Positions 17,810 to 27,334 of a stretch of 64,000 nucleotides of DNA are shown one piece after another. Made by a program: the position numbers and the translations under genes. Numbering within the stretch: the stretch's first letter is position 1; each line of letters starts with the position of its first letter. This DNA is from Rhizobium sp. 18055. Lineage in GTDB: Bacteria; Pseudomonadota; Alphaproteobacteria; Rhizobiales; Rhizobiaceae. The stretch spans positions 62,001 to 126,000 of the forward strand of contig NZ_CACSKD010000008.1 in assembly GCF_902706285.1 (NCBI RefSeq). Reading direction: 5' to 3'. The notes beneath the pieces were generated by a model. The model searched no databases. It was not told where the DNA came from and was given only the letters and a program-made list of their open reading frames with translations.

Positions 17810-18619
17810 CTAGACCTCCTCGCGAAATACGCCGAGCCCTTTGAAGATATCGGTGATCTCGTGGGTATAGTGATTGAACTTGGCCTCCTCGCGCATCGCC
17901 AGGCGACGTGGGCGCGGAAGATCGATATCGACAATCCGCTCAACCCGGCCCGGACGTGGCGACATCACCACAACGCGATCACTGAGGAAGATGGCTTCCT
18001 GGATCGAGTGGGTGATGAAGAAAACCGTCATGTCATTGTCTCGGCAAAGCCTGAGAAGATCGAGCTGCAACTGGTCGCGGGTCATGGCGTCGAGCGCGCC
18101 GAACGGCTCGTCCATCAGGAGCAGCGGCGGCTTGTGCAGCAAGGCGCGACAGATCGAAACGCGCTGGCGCATGCCGCCGGAAAGCTCGTTGGGATAGGCG
18201 TTCTCGAAATCCTGCAGGGAAACCATCTTCAGCAGTTGCTTGGCACGCTCGCGCGCAGCACCCATATCAGCCTTGCGGATCTCGGCCTGGATCAGGATAT
18301 TCTCAAGCGCGCTGCGCCATTCCAGAAGAACGTCCTGCTGGAAGACAATGCCGATATCCGAGTTCGGGCCGGCTATGCTCTTCTCGTCGACCTTGATCAT
18401 GCCGCGTGATGACGGCACCAATCCCGAAAGCAGCATCAGCAACGTGCTCTTGCCGCAGCCGCTTGGCCCCAGGATCGAAATGAACTCGCCGCGGCGGATT
18501 GTAAGGTCGATGTCGCTCAGCGCATGAACCTCGCCCTTCCTGGTGCGGAAGGTCTTGGAGACGCCTGATATGGTGACGTGGGGGTTTACGGGTGTTTCGA
18601 CCGGACGGATCATGTCCAT
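17810..18619 (-). CDS. NitT/TauT-type ABC transporter ATP-binding protein
   Basis: A single-domain ABC ATPase of 269 residues from the ATG at 18619, chosen because AGGA lies about eight bases upstream; starts at 18634 and 18613 are possible. Walker A GPSGCGKST, signature [10 protein letters not shown] and Walker B LLLMDEPFGALDAM are intact, with the switch His in FITHSIQEA. It is the SsuB/TauB-type partner of the permease directly downstream and the binding protein upstream. Confidence 0.9.
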   Translation of the reverse strand: MDMIRPVETPVNPHVTISGVSKTFRTRKGEVHALSDIDLTIRRGEFISILGPSGCGKSTLLMLLSGLVPSSRGMIKVDEKSIAGPNSDIGIVFQQDVLLEWRSALENILIQAEIRKADMGAARERAKQLLKMVSLQDFENAYPNELSGGMRQRVSICRALLHKPPLLLMDEPFGALDAMTRDQLQLDLLRLCRDNDMTVFFITHSIQEAIFLSDRVVVMSPRPGRVERIVDIDLPRPRRLAMREEAKFNHYTHEITDIFKGLGVFREEV

Positions 18620-18759
18620 CGCATTCATCCTCATCTTCGGCCGAAAGCCGATTTTCTCAAACTGCTGATGGGCGGGGCCCGATGTTGATCGTTGCAGGCT
18701 TAAAGGAGGGGAGCATCGACGACCGGCCCGCGATCCGTATGCTTTCCACAGTCAGTGCT

Positions 18760-18787
18760 AGAGGCGGGACACAATCCGCCCGCCTCT
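18760..18787 (-). terminator. Intercistronic hairpin after the binding-protein gene
   Basis: AGAGGCGGG and CCCGCCTCT form a perfect 9-bp stem with a 10-base loop in the 250-base gap between the binding-protein stop and the ATPase start. It probably protects the binding-protein mRNA or lowers downstream expression. Similar hairpins follow the binding-protein genes at 23872, 30594 and 44024. Confidence 0.5.
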
Positions 18788-18887
18788 CAAATGCAAAATG
18801 CACGCCATACTCAACGGGCAGGTCAGCGCCAGCCCGACTTTCTCTCATTGCGCCAGGAACCATGATGCGTTGCCTGGCGGAAAAGGC

Positions 18888-19889
18888 TCACTTGGCTGGC
18901 AGGTAGGCGTCGGTGTAAACCGCCTCAGGCTTGACGACACCAACAGGCATGCCGCTGTACTTCTCGAGAAGGCTGATGGTCTGCTTCAAATCATCGGCAT
19001 CGACTGCGCCGAGCGGCTTGCCTTCGGTCCTTGCGGTATGGCGATACTTTTCCATCACCTCAATCTCTTCGGCGATCGACTTCGGATCTGCATCCGGTCG
19101 GTATTTCATGAACAAAGCCAGAGCATCGGCAGGCTTGGCAACGACATCGTCGTGCGCCTTGACGATCGCCTTCAGAAAACCGCGAATTTCCTTCTCATGC
19201 GCAGCAAGGTAGTCCTTGCGAACGATGACGCTGCTGCCGAGGATGTTCACGCCATAGTCGGCAAACAGCATTGGCGGCTCGATTTCGGCAAAGCGCTTGA
19301 TGTGATCGCCATCGGGATTGGCCCATTCGTTGACGAAATCGGCATCGCCCTTCAGCAGCGCCGTCTGGTCGGCATTGGTGATGGTCAACTTGATGGAGTC
19401 CATATCGACGCCGTTGGCTTCGGCAAAAGCCTTGATCATGCCATCTGCGAGATTGCCCGCATCCGTGGCAAAGCGTTTGCCGGCGATATCCTGCGGCTTG
19501 TTGATGCCCGAACCTTTTAGCGAAATGATCGATGAGGGATCCTTCTGGACGAGACCAGCAACAGCCGTGATCGTGTCGAGGCCCGATGTCGCCGAGGCCT
19601 GCGCGAGAGCGCCGAGGCCTGCAATACCGATATTGAAACTTCCGTTGCCGATGGCCTGGATGGTTCCGGTGCTCCCGTTTCCATCAACGATATCAACGTC
19701 GAGGCCCTCATCGGCAAAATAGCCCTTGCCGGCTGCCACGAAGATCGGCGCATCGATGCCGCCGGCAATGTAGGCCAGGCGCAAGGTCACCTTCTCCAGG
19801 TCCGCCGCCGAACCGGGCGCGCTCATCAGCGTACAGAGTGCCACGAGCCCGATCGCGGGCGTGACAAATTTCTTGAAAATCTGCGTCAT
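18888..19889 (-). CDS. NitT/TauT-type ABC transporter substrate-binding protein (NMT1/SsuA-like)
   Basis: A 333-residue periplasmic protein with a Sec signal peptide (KKFVTPAIGLVALCTLMSAPGSA, cleavage near residue 29). The mature part starts VTLRLAYIAGGIDAPIFVAAGKGYF, the standard opening of NMT1/THI5-like binding proteins, with the ligand-site segment GFFxxEGL represented by GYFADEGLDVDIV. It is the first gene of the leftward ABC operon. A GGTATGCC site at 19932-19941, 43 bases before the start codon, matches the cluster's GntR operator. Confidence 0.88.
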   Translation of the reverse strand: MTQIFKKFVTPAIGLVALCTLMSAPGSAADLEKVTLRLAYIAGGIDAPIFVAAGKGYFADEGLDVDIVDGNGSTGTIQAIGNGSFNIGIAGLGALAQASATSGLDTITAVAGLVQKDPSSIISLKGSGINKPQDIAGKRFATDAGNLADGMIKAFAEANGVDMDSIKLTITNADQTALLKGDADFVNEWANPDGDHIKRFAEIEPPMLFADYGVNILGSSVIVRKDYLAAHEKEIRGFLKAIVKAHDDVVAKPADALALFMKYRPDADPKSIAEEIEVMEKYRHTARTEGKPLGAVDADDLKQTISLLEKYSGMPVGVVKPEAVYTDAYLPAK

Positions 19890-20340
19890 CTCAGTTCCCC
19901 ACTCATTGGCCAGTTCCGTCTGGCATTCAAACGGTATGCCACGGGAATATCTCTGTCAACGCGCTTTGTCGAATTATTGCGCAATGGTAATAGTCGCCTA
20001 TTTTTCATGCATAGCCGCCAAAATATAGCCACGCATTCGCAGTAAATGCGGCCGCCAAATCACGGCTGCAAACCCACGCTGCGATACGATTTTGATTTCC
20101 GAGAGAAATCCCAGGCCGGAAACAGCAATAGGCACGTAAACGCACCGAACGCGCCCGCGCCACCGCTTCGAAGCGCAGGCAATGTCCGAAGGCGGCTTTT
20201 CGAGCGCAGATCGCCACCAACCGCAAGTCGGTTGTGCAACCCGCGGCAGAACACTGAGGACAAACGGGAGATCGGCAAGCGCTGCGACGCCCGCTTAACT
20301 CCACATAGAAGAATTGGGGTGTCGAGGAAACGACATCAGC
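19890..20340. other. Gap holding the importer promoter region; no gene recognised
   Basis: About 450 bases between the importer gene start and the M14 peptidase gene end, both on the minus strand. It contains the operator-like site at 19932 and a short hairpin CAACCG/CGGTTG near 20219-20235. The reading frames inside are short, basic and lack family features. Confidence 0.4.
19932..19941. promoter_or_regulatory. Putative GntR operator, copy 3
   Basis: CGGTATGCCA matches the palindrome TGGTATACCA in eight of ten positions and lies 43 bases upstream of the NitT-type importer operon, which would link uptake to the catabolic genes. Confidence 0.4.
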
Positions 20341-22080
20341 CTAACTGACCGGCTCGCCCTCCTGACGGGGTACGTCGATCGTCTGGAGCGCATCGTAGGC
20401 TGCCAGCACCGTTTCCATCTGCGCCGTATGGCCATCAATGAAAGACTTCCCGTAGATTGTCTCATCGGGATATTCGGTGATCAGCGTCAGCGGTACGGTA
20501 TGCCGGTCGTCGGTTGAGATCAGGACGGGAAAGCCGTTGACCACGCCGAAGCCAGTAGCGCCGGCATGCGTTTCGAACAGCCGGATCTGGGCATCGTTGT
20601 ATTCGATCAGGCCGGGGATGGCGGCGAGCCGCCGGCTGACCTCATCGACCAATCGCTCACCCTGCTTGGCCCAGCCGGCATGGTGGCGCATGATCAGGAA
20701 GAAGCCTTTCGGCAGCGTCCACATGGCAAAATTACGTGGCACATAGCCGGACAAGGGCCGTGTCCACTCATGCGAGGGATAGCCATGCAGATTGACATGC
20801 AGCCTGGCGCCGCTCAGTCGCTCGGCTTCGACGCGGATCGCCTTTTCCAGCAACCTGTCGCCGGAACGATATTCAAGATCGTCGCCGAGCGCGGTATAGC
20901 GGGCGGCGTGATGCATGTGCAGAGGATTGTCGATACAAAGCCGCTTGTGCACCTCGTATCCATCAGGGTTCTCCAGCGGGGACACGGTGAAATGCGCGCC
21001 CGGCCTTTTGGCGAGTGTCTGGGCAGCCCGCAGTGCGCCGATGATGCCTGTCGTCTCGTTCGGATGCTGGCCACCACTGATCATGACGGGGCGATCGGTG
21101 CCCTTGTGATACCTAGCCTCGATGACGCGGCCGATCCGCGACCGCGCTTCGAACGCTTCGCCCTCGATTTCGGCCAGTTCGTTGCGGACCTGGGCCGCGA
21201 AAATCGGCGCTGTGGCTGACGCAAGCACCTGTGGCTCGCCGGTCGCCTCGGCGTTGGAAAGCGGGCGGGTTTCGACACGCACGGTGGCTGCCTCGCCAAC
21301 CCGGATTTCCGGAATGACCTGCCCCGGCTGCAATCCGCGATCACCGATCGGCCTGCCCGACTTCTTCTGGAAGACCTCGAGCAGCGAGAAGTAGAAATCC
21401 TCATGCAGTGCTTCGCGAAGACTGACGACCTCTTCGCCGAAATCGAGCGCACGATCTGCGATCGGCAGTGTGACAGAGATATTCAGCTCGTCGAAATAGG
21501 GCTCGCTTGCTCCCCATGGATGCTCGACAATCGCCGTCATCGCAGACGAGAACAACGCCTCGTAGTCCGTTTCCAGCCGCTGTCCGGCTTCACCGTTGAT
21601 AGCAACCCAGCCGGTCGGCGACAGCAATGTCTCGCCAATGAAATCGGTGTGAACGCGGTTTGGTGCAAAGACCCTGTCTGTCTTGCTCTGCCCGTCTTTC
21701 CGGGTCAGCGTCACCTGGTAGAAAAGCGCGCCACCGGCCGCGACTTCAAACGTCGGCGTAATGTCGCCCAGGAGGCCGGCGAGCGGATAGGCTTCAAGCA
21801 AAAACCGGTTGTCAGGGCAGGCCCCATGCCAGGGATAGACGACGTGAGCCGCTGACAGCGAGGCGATATCCACCTCCTCCAGGAAGAAGTGCAGCAGCGG
21901 CTTGTAGGCGCTGCGAAAGCGCGCCGCGGCCCCTCGCGACCGAAGTATCTCCTCGGCGCTTCGGCGACTGTTTTCGTCATCGAAGGTCCAGGCTTCGACC
22001 GACTGGCCGGAGGCATCGGAGAAGCGGGAAACGAGCGTATCGAGCGTCCGCTCAAACCTGTTCTCATGGATCAGCGTCAT
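20341..22080 (-). CDS. M14 family metallopeptidase/carboxypeptidase-like hydrolase
   Basis: A 579-residue protein read from the ATG at 22080, which overlaps the permease stop in ATGA. The zinc carboxypeptidase fold occupies the C-terminal half: H339-P-N-E342 in SGGQHPNETTG gives the HxxE zinc motif, the third ligand lies in LHGYPSHEW (His432 or His437), and the catalytic Glu is probably in TEYPDET near residue 540. The first 320 residues form an extra domain with no recognised family. No signal peptide is seen, so it should act in the cytosol on peptides or peptide-like compounds imported by the ABC system in the same operon. Confidence 0.75.
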   Translation of the reverse strand: MTLIHENRFERTLDTLVSRFSDASGQSVEAWTFDDENSRRSAEEILRSRGAAARFRSAYKPLLHFFLEEVDIASLSAAHVVYPWHGACPDNRFLLEAYPLAGLLGDITPTFEVAAGGALFYQVTLTRKDGQSKTDRVFAPNRVHTDFIGETLLSPTGWVAINGEAGQRLETDYEALFSSAMTAIVEHPWGASEPYFDELNISVTLPIADRALDFGEEVVSLREALHEDFYFSLLEVFQKKSGRPIGDRGLQPGQVIPEIRVGEAATVRVETRPLSNAEATGEPQVLASATAPIFAAQVRNELAEIEGEAFEARSRIGRVIEARYHKGTDRPVMISGGQHPNETTGIIGALRAAQTLAKRPGAHFTVSPLENPDGYEVHKRLCIDNPLHMHHAARYTALGDDLEYRSGDRLLEKAIRVEAERLSGARLHVNLHGYPSHEWTRPLSGYVPRNFAMWTLPKGFFLIMRHHAGWAKQGERLVDEVSRRLAAIPGLIEYNDAQIRLFETHAGATGFGVVNGFPVLISTDDRHTVPLTLITEYPDETIYGKSFIDGHTAQMETVLAAYDALQTIDVPRQEGEPVS

Positions 22081-22922
22081 AGGGATGTCCTGCCGGTGGG
22101 ATCGAGGCTGTCGCGCAGCCAATCACCCAGGAGATTGAGACCGAGCACGGTGAGGAGGATGGCAAGGCCGGGGAAGACACTCACCCACCACGTCGTCTGC
22201 AGATAGGTCCGGCCATCGGCGAGCATGCCGCCCCAGCTCGGGATGGTCGGGTCGATGCCGAGGCCGAGGAATGTCAGGCTGCTTTCGAGCAGGATGTTGG
22301 TCGCAACGTTCAGTGTCATCAGCACGATGACTGGACCGGCGAGATTGGGCAACAGGTGCTGGACGATGATGCGCCAGTCCTTGACACCGATGGCGCGTGC
22401 CGACTGGATGAACTCCCGCTCCCTCAACGTCAGCACGGAACCACGCACCAGACGCGCATACTGCACCCACTGGGAGACGATCAACAGGATGATGGTATTC
22501 GCCAATCCACCGCCGACGATGGCGATGAAGGTGATCGCCAGAAGGATGAACGGCATGGCCAATTGCACATCGGCAAACCGCATGACCACCATGTCCCAAA
22601 AGCCGCGGTAATAACCAGCGACCAGTCCCATGACGACGCCGATAAGCACCCCGCCGGCAACCGACACGAAACCGACCAGCAGCGAGATCTTGCCCCCGGC
22701 AATGACGCGTGCCAGCACATCGCGGCCAAGCGGATCGGTGCCGAGGATGTGGGCCGGCTTGGTGAAGGGCGCCACCAGTCGCGACATCAGGTCGATCTTC
22801 TCGGCGCCACCGGGGAAGATGAAACCGGACAGCAGCACGGCTGTGGCAATGCAGCCGATCAGCAGCGCTCCGAGGATGAATTCAAGTTTCAAAAAATTCG
22901 AGGACGCTCCGCGCGCAGCCAT
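22077..22922 (-). CDS. Peptide-type ABC transporter permease (DppC-like)
   Basis: A 281-residue permease of the OppC/DppC family from the ATG at 22922, the start that best fits the family; the frame is open to 22967. One N-terminal helix near residues 15-36 precedes the periplasmic part with LGTDPLGRDVLARVIAGG, a family hallmark, and five more helices. The EAA loop reads ARAIGVKDWRIIVQHLLPNL. It sits five bases after the DppB-like gene and overlaps the M14 gene by four bases. Confidence 0.88.
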   Translation of the reverse strand: MAARGASSNFLKLEFILGALLIGCIATAVLLSGFIFPGGAEKIDLMSRLVAPFTKPAHILGTDPLGRDVLARVIAGGKISLLVGFVSVAGGVLIGVVMGLVAGYYRGFWDMVVMRFADVQLAMPFILLAITFIAIVGGGLANTIILLIVSQWVQYARLVRGSVLTLREREFIQSARAIGVKDWRIIVQHLLPNLAGPVIVLMTLNVATNILLESSLTFLGLGIDPTIPSWGGMLADGRTYLQTTWWVSVFPGLAILLTVLGLNLLGDWLRDSLDPTGRTSL

Positions 22923-22926
22923 GGTT

Positions 22927-23850
22927 CTACTCCGTCCGGATGCGGGGATCGACAAGGCCATAGGCAATATCGACCAGAAGATTGATGCCGACGATCAACA
23001 GCGAGAGCACTGTGATCACCGCTTGCAGCACCGGATAATCGCGCCCACCGACCGCATCGAAGGCCAGTGTCCCCAGTCCCGGCCAGTTGAACACCCGCTC
23101 GACAACGACAATGCCGCCGAGCAGACCGCCGAATTGCAGGCCGAAATAGGTGATCAGCGGGATCGCGCAGTTGCGCAGGGCATGCTTGTAGAGTACCGCG
23201 CTTTCGCTGAGCCCCTTGGCCCGGGCCACCATGATGTACTGCGACTGCAGCGTCTCCAGCATGGCGGTGCGCACCAGGCGAATATTGGTTGCCGTCAGGA
23301 TGATGCCCATTGTGACGGCCGGCATGACGAAGCTCGCGAAACCGTCCATGCCGGATGGTGGTAGCCAGTGCACGGTAACGGCAAAGAGCAGCACCAGCAT
23401 CGTTGCAAGCCAGAAATTCGGGAACGAGAGACCGATGAGCGAGAGGATGCGGATCGCCTGATCCGGCCATTTGCCGCGCGAGGTGGCTGCTTTGATGCCG
23501 AGCGGTATCGAGATGAAGATTGAGACGATCAGCGAGGAGAAGGCCAGCGCCAGCGTGGCCGGCAGCGCCTTGGCGAGGAGCTGCGAGACCGGCGTTCCAC
23601 CCAGGAAGCTGCGACCGAAATCGAGGGTGACGATGCCCTTCAGGAAATTCAGATACTGGACTATAAACGGCTGGTTGAGGCCGAGCCCTTCGCGGATACG
23701 AACCAGATCCGCCTCGGTGACGCTGCCGGCACCCTGCGTCAGCATCAGCGCCGGATCGCCCGTCAGCCGGATCGCAAAGGCGACCGTAAGCGTGACAACG
23801 AACACCACGAAAAGCGCCTGCAGCACGCGCTTGATGAGAAATACGACCAA
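22927..23850 (-). CDS. Peptide-type ABC transporter permease (DppB-like)
   Basis: A 307-residue OppB/DppB-type permease. The product from TTG at 23850 starts VVFLIKRVLQ, as most DppB proteins do, with GGGGATCGCAGGA just upstream; a GTG at 23877 is also in frame but falls inside the 32-base palindrome at 23872-23903. Family marks are LGLNQPFIVQYLNFL, the EAA loop ARAKGLSESAVLYKHALRN and the C-terminal DPRIRTE. It pairs with the DppC-like protein downstream. Confidence 0.85.
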   Translation of the reverse strand: MVVFLIKRVLQALFVVFVVTLTVAFAIRLTGDPALMLTQGAGSVTEADLVRIREGLGLNQPFIVQYLNFLKGIVTLDFGRSFLGGTPVSQLLAKALPATLALAFSSLIVSIFISIPLGIKAATSRGKWPDQAIRILSLIGLSFPNFWLATMLVLLFAVTVHWLPPSGMDGFASFVMPAVTMGIILTATNIRLVRTAMLETLQSQYIMVARAKGLSESAVLYKHALRNCAIPLITYFGLQFGGLLGGIVVVERVFNWPGLGTLAFDAVGGRDYPVLQAVITVLSLLIVGINLLVDIAYGLVDPRIRTE

Positions 23851-23871
23851 ATCCTGCGATCCCCGCAAATG

Positions 23872-23903
23872 AACCACCGTCTTGCTCGAGCAAGACGGTG
23901 GTT
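23872..23903 (-). terminator. 32-base perfect palindrome between binding-protein and permease genes
   Basis: A perfect inverted repeat of 16-base arms centred on CTCGAG lies directly after the binding-protein stop (23912). There is no U-run. It would fold into an exceptionally stable RNA hairpin and probably shields the binding-protein message from 3' decay while reducing permease expression. Confidence 0.65.
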
Positions 23904-23911
23904 GTTGCTTG

Positions 23912-25447
23912 CTACTCGACGGTGACGTCGGTGAACTTCAGACGGCTATCTGGAACCGGCGTGAAGTTCTTCACCCGCTTGTTGATGCCGAAGATCGCAT
24001 TCAGATTGTAGAGAGGCATTTCCAGCACGCGGTCGGCAGCGTAGTGGGCGATCTCCTGCAGCAGCTTTTCGCGTTCGGCCTTGTCGGTCAGCGTGCGCTG
24101 CTTTGCCAGCATCTCGTCCATTTTCGGATCGCTGTCGTAGGGGTTCCACTTTTCGCCAGTGTGATACATGGCAACGGCGGTGTTGTCGTAATCGAGCGTC
24201 CAGCCACCCCAGGACTGCTGGAACATCCCGCCGGTCTTGCCACCTGGAATAATGTCATTCAGCAGAACGTTGGTTTCGTAAGGCTTGATCGTCGCAGTGA
24301 TGCCGATCATCTGCAGATAAGCGCTGATTGCCTGGGCCACCTCTATGAAAGTCGTCTCGTTGCCGCGAAGATCGATCTGCACGGATGCGCCAGGCGCGAC
24401 GCCTGCTTCCTTCAGTAGCGCCTTGGCCTGTTCAGGATCATAGGGCAGCGGCTTCATTGCCGGATCGAAGCCGAAGGAAAGCGGCCCCTGGAAGCTGGCG
24501 ATCGGCTGCGCCTGACCGCCGAGAACCGACGAGATGATCGCATCGCGGTCAACGCCTAGGATCAGCGCCTTGCGCACCTTCGGGTCCTTGGTGATGCCGT
24601 CGCGCGTGTTGAAGCGCAGCGCATAGACTGTCGGGCCTGGGGACGTGACGATCTCAAGCTTGGAATCACCCTGAACGGTGGGGATCATGCCGATCGGAAT
24701 GGTCGGCGGGATCACGATATCGACGCGACCGGCCTGCAACTCGGCGATCGCTGTCGAAGGCTCTGATATGAAACGATATTCGAGATCGGAGATCTTCGGC
24801 GCACCACCCCAGTAGTCGGCATTGGCGGACAGCTGGATATTGACCTTCGGCTCATAGGAAACAAACTTGAATGCGCCGGTTCCGACCGGATGAGCGTTGA
24901 AATAATCCTCGCCCTTTTCGTTGATGTACTTCGGCGGCACGATCATCGCGCCGTAGGCGGCAAGCTTCGTCAGGATAACGGGATCGGCGACTTTCATCTT
25001 GAAATCGACGGTGCTGTCGTCGATCACCTCGACGCTGGCGATGGAATTGTAGTTGGACTGCTGCGGCCCCTTGGCGCCTTCCGGCCCGAGCAGACGGTCG
25101 AAGGTGAATTTCACGGCCGCCGCGTTGAAGGGCTCGCCATCGTGAAACTTGACGCCGTCACGTAGCTTGAACCGAATGCTCATTCCGTTGTCGAGCATTT
25201 CCCACGAGGTGGCCAGGCCCGGAACAAGCTTCAAATCGGGACCACGATAGGTCAGACCATCAAAGATGTTGGTGGCAACAGATGCCCAGTTGACCAGGAA
25301 GGTATCGATCGGGTCCCAGCTGCCCGGGTCCTGCGGCGACGAAACGACGAGCTTTCCGGCAGCAAATGCCGGCGCCGTCAGGAATGTCGTACCGGCCAAG
25401 GCGATTGCGACGACGGCCGTTTGAAGTCCCTGCTTCAATAGTCTCAT
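23912..25447 (-). CDS. Peptide-type ABC transporter substrate-binding protein (SBP family 5)
   Basis: A 511-residue periplasmic binding protein with a signal peptide (cleavage near APAFA-AG, residue 29). It has the family 5 layout: LVPGLATSWEMLDNGMSIRFKLRDGVKFHDGEPFNA near residues 73-108 and the DPVGTGAFKF-type segment AHPVGTGAFKFVSYEP near 186-201. AAAGGGAAC before the ATG is a strong ribosome binding site. The operon's M14 peptidase suggests a peptide or amino-acid conjugate as ligand; the sequence does not name it. Confidence 0.9.
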   Translation of the reverse strand: MRLLKQGLQTAVVAIALAGTTFLTAPAFAAGKLVVSSPQDPGSWDPIDTFLVNWASVATNIFDGLTYRGPDLKLVPGLATSWEMLDNGMSIRFKLRDGVKFHDGEPFNAAAVKFTFDRLLGPEGAKGPQQSNYNSIASVEVIDDSTVDFKMKVADPVILTKLAAYGAMIVPPKYINEKGEDYFNAHPVGTGAFKFVSYEPKVNIQLSANADYWGGAPKISDLEYRFISEPSTAIAELQAGRVDIVIPPTIPIGMIPTVQGDSKLEIVTSPGPTVYALRFNTRDGITKDPKVRKALILGVDRDAIISSVLGGQAQPIASFQGPLSFGFDPAMKPLPYDPEQAKALLKEAGVAPGASVQIDLRGNETTFIEVAQAISAYLQMIGITATIKPYETNVLLNDIIPGGKTGGMFQQSWGGWTLDYDNTAVAMYHTGEKWNPYDSDPKMDEMLAKQRTLTDKAEREKLLQEIAHYAADRVLEMPLYNLNAIFGINKRVKNFTPVPDSRLKFTDVTVE

Positions 25448-25491
25448 GTCAATGTTCCCTTTGTTTAAAATACCGGTTTTCAGACCGTGTT

Positions 25492-27324
25492 TTAAGCACT
25501 GCGCGTCACATAATGGCCCGGCGCTATTTCGTCCGTCGAAAAGTGCGCCGGCTCGTTTCCGACGGCCCGAACCGGGCTCGGAATCTCTCCCTCAAGCATC
25601 AGGTTCTGCCGTTTGCGCCGGGGGTCGGCGACCGGAACGGCAGACAGAAGACGCTGCGTATAGGCATGCGATGGCGTCTCGAAAATCTGTCGGCGATTGC
25701 CGAACTCCATGATCTGGCCGAGATAAAGCACCGCGACGCGATGGCTCATCTTCTCCACCACCGCCATGTCATGGCTGATGAAGAGGTAAGCGAGACCGCG
25801 CTCTTCCTGCAGATCCATGAACAGGTTGATCACCTGCGCCTGAATGGAAACATCGAGCGCCGACAGCGCCTCGTCGGCAATGATCAGCTTGGGCTTCGAG
25901 GCAAGGGCGCGCGCAATGCAAACGCGCTGGCGCTGGCCACCGGAGAACTCGTGCGGATAACGCTGCGCATGTGCCGACGTCAGGCCGACGCGCTCCAGAA
26001 GTTCATCGACCGCACTGTCGATCTCCTGGCGGCTGTCCATCAGCCCATGGGTGCGGATCGGCTCGGCGATCGAAAAGCCGATGGTCTTGCGCGGATCGAG
26101 CGAGGCGAAGGGGTCCTGGAAGATATACTGCACATCCTGGCGCAGCTTCTGTCGCTCGGCCATGCTCATCGCAGACAGCGACTTGCCGCCGAAAGCGATG
26201 TTGCCTGCGGTCGCCTTCTGCAATTGCTGGATCGTCCGGCCGATGGTGGATTTTCCCGAGCCGGATTCGCCGACAAGCGCCAGCGTTTCGCCGGGATGAA
26301 TGTCGAAACTGACCTTCTCGACGGCGTGCACGCGATGGGTAACGCGCCCAAGCAATCCCTTCCTGATATCGAACTGCACCGAGAGATCCCTGACCGACAG
26401 GAGCGGCGCGGCATCGTATCTCGCGGTATCCTGGATGCGCTCGAAGCCGGACAGCTTCGGTTCGCCATTTTCCAGCACAGTCAAAGGCAGCCGCTTCGGA
26501 AAGTCCTCCCCGGCCATGCTCCCGAGCTTCGGCACGGCAGACAGCAGCGTGCGGGTATAGGCGTTGGTGGGCTTCTCGAAAATATCGAGAACCGGGCCGT
26601 TCTCGACAGCCTTGCCTTTCCACATCACAACGACGTCGTCAGCCATTTCGGCCACGACGCCCATGTCATGGGTGATGAAGATGACGGCGGTGCCGAGTTC
26701 CTTCTGCAGGTCGCGCAGAATGGTGAGGATCTGCGCCTGGATCGTAACGTCGAGCGCGGTCGTCGGCTCATCGGCGATCAGCAGCCGCGGTCGGCAGGCG
26801 AGCGCCATGGCGATCATCACCCGCTGGCGCATGCCGCCGGAAAGCTGATGCGGATAACGGGTAAGAAGTTCTGCAGCATCCGGCAGGCGCACCATATCGA
26901 GGAGCCGCCTGGCTTCGGCGAGCGCTGCGGCATTCGACTTGCCCTCATGCAGCTTCAGGATTTCGGCAACCTGATCGCCGATGGTGAAGACCGGATTGAG
27001 AGAGGTCATCGGCTCCTGGAAAATCATCGAGATTTCCTTGCCGCGAATGCTGCGCATCTTCTTTTGCGTCAGACCGAGAAGATCGGTCTGCACGCCCGCC
27101 TTGTCGAACAGGATACGACCGGTCGGGAAACGTGCGCCGAGCATGTCGGCCAGCCGCATGATCGATAGGGACGTGATCGACTTGCCGGATCCGGACTCGC
27201 CGACGATGGCGAGCATCTGGCCGGGTGCAATGGAGAAATTAAGATTTTCGACCACACGCGAGCTGCCGAATTCCACGGTCAGATCGTCAACGGTCAGCAG
27301 CGGCGAGGAAGAGTTGATAATCAC
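25492..27324 (-). CDS. Peptide-type ABC transporter, fused double ATP-binding protein (DppD-DppF)
   Basis: A 610-residue fusion of two peptide-importer ATPases. Both halves carry the Walker A GESGSGKS followed by the signature (LSGGMRQR in the first half, FSGGQRQR in the second) and Walker [11 protein letters not shown] or [10 protein letters not shown]. Each half ends with the oligopeptide-transporter C-terminal extension. The GTG at 27324 is taken as start since it lies just after the MarR gene stop at 27335 and the product then opens [15 protein letters not shown], where the ATPase fold begins; the frame is open further upstream but overlaps the MarR gene. The order in this operon is regulator, ATPase, binding protein, permeases, peptidase. 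Confidence 0.88.
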   Translation of the reverse strand: MIINSSSPLLTVDDLTVEFGSSRVVENLNFSIAPGQMLAIVGESGSGKSITSLSIMRLADMLGARFPTGRILFDKAGVQTDLLGLTQKKMRSIRGKEISMIFQEPMTSLNPVFTIGDQVAEILKLHEGKSNAAALAEARRLLDMVRLPDAAELLTRYPHQLSGGMRQRVMIAMALACRPRLLIADEPTTALDVTIQAQILTILRDLQKELGTAVIFITHDMGVVAEMADDVVVMWKGKAVENGPVLDIFEKPTNAYTRTLLSAVPKLGSMAGEDFPKRLPLTVLENGEPKLSGFERIQDTARYDAAPLLSVRDLSVQFDIRKGLLGRVTHRVHAVEKVSFDIHPGETLALVGESGSGKSTIGRTIQQLQKATAGNIAFGGKSLSAMSMAERQKLRQDVQYIFQDPFASLDPRKTIGFSIAEPIRTHGLMDSRQEIDSAVDELLERVGLTSAHAQRYPHEFSGGQRQRVCIARALASKPKLIIADEALSALDVSIQAQVINLFMDLQEERGLAYLFISHDMAVVEKMSHRVAVLYLGQIMEFGNRRQIFETPSHAYTQRLLSAVPVADPRRKRQNLMLEGEIPSPVRAVGNEPAHFSTDEIAPGHYVTRSA

Positions 27325-27334
27325 GCCACTTGTC

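Noticed and set aside
25366..27168. A 600-codon open frame on the plus strand opposite the double ATPase gene
   Set aside because: The minus strand has two complete ABC ATPase domains here; the plus-strand translation has no recognisable motif.
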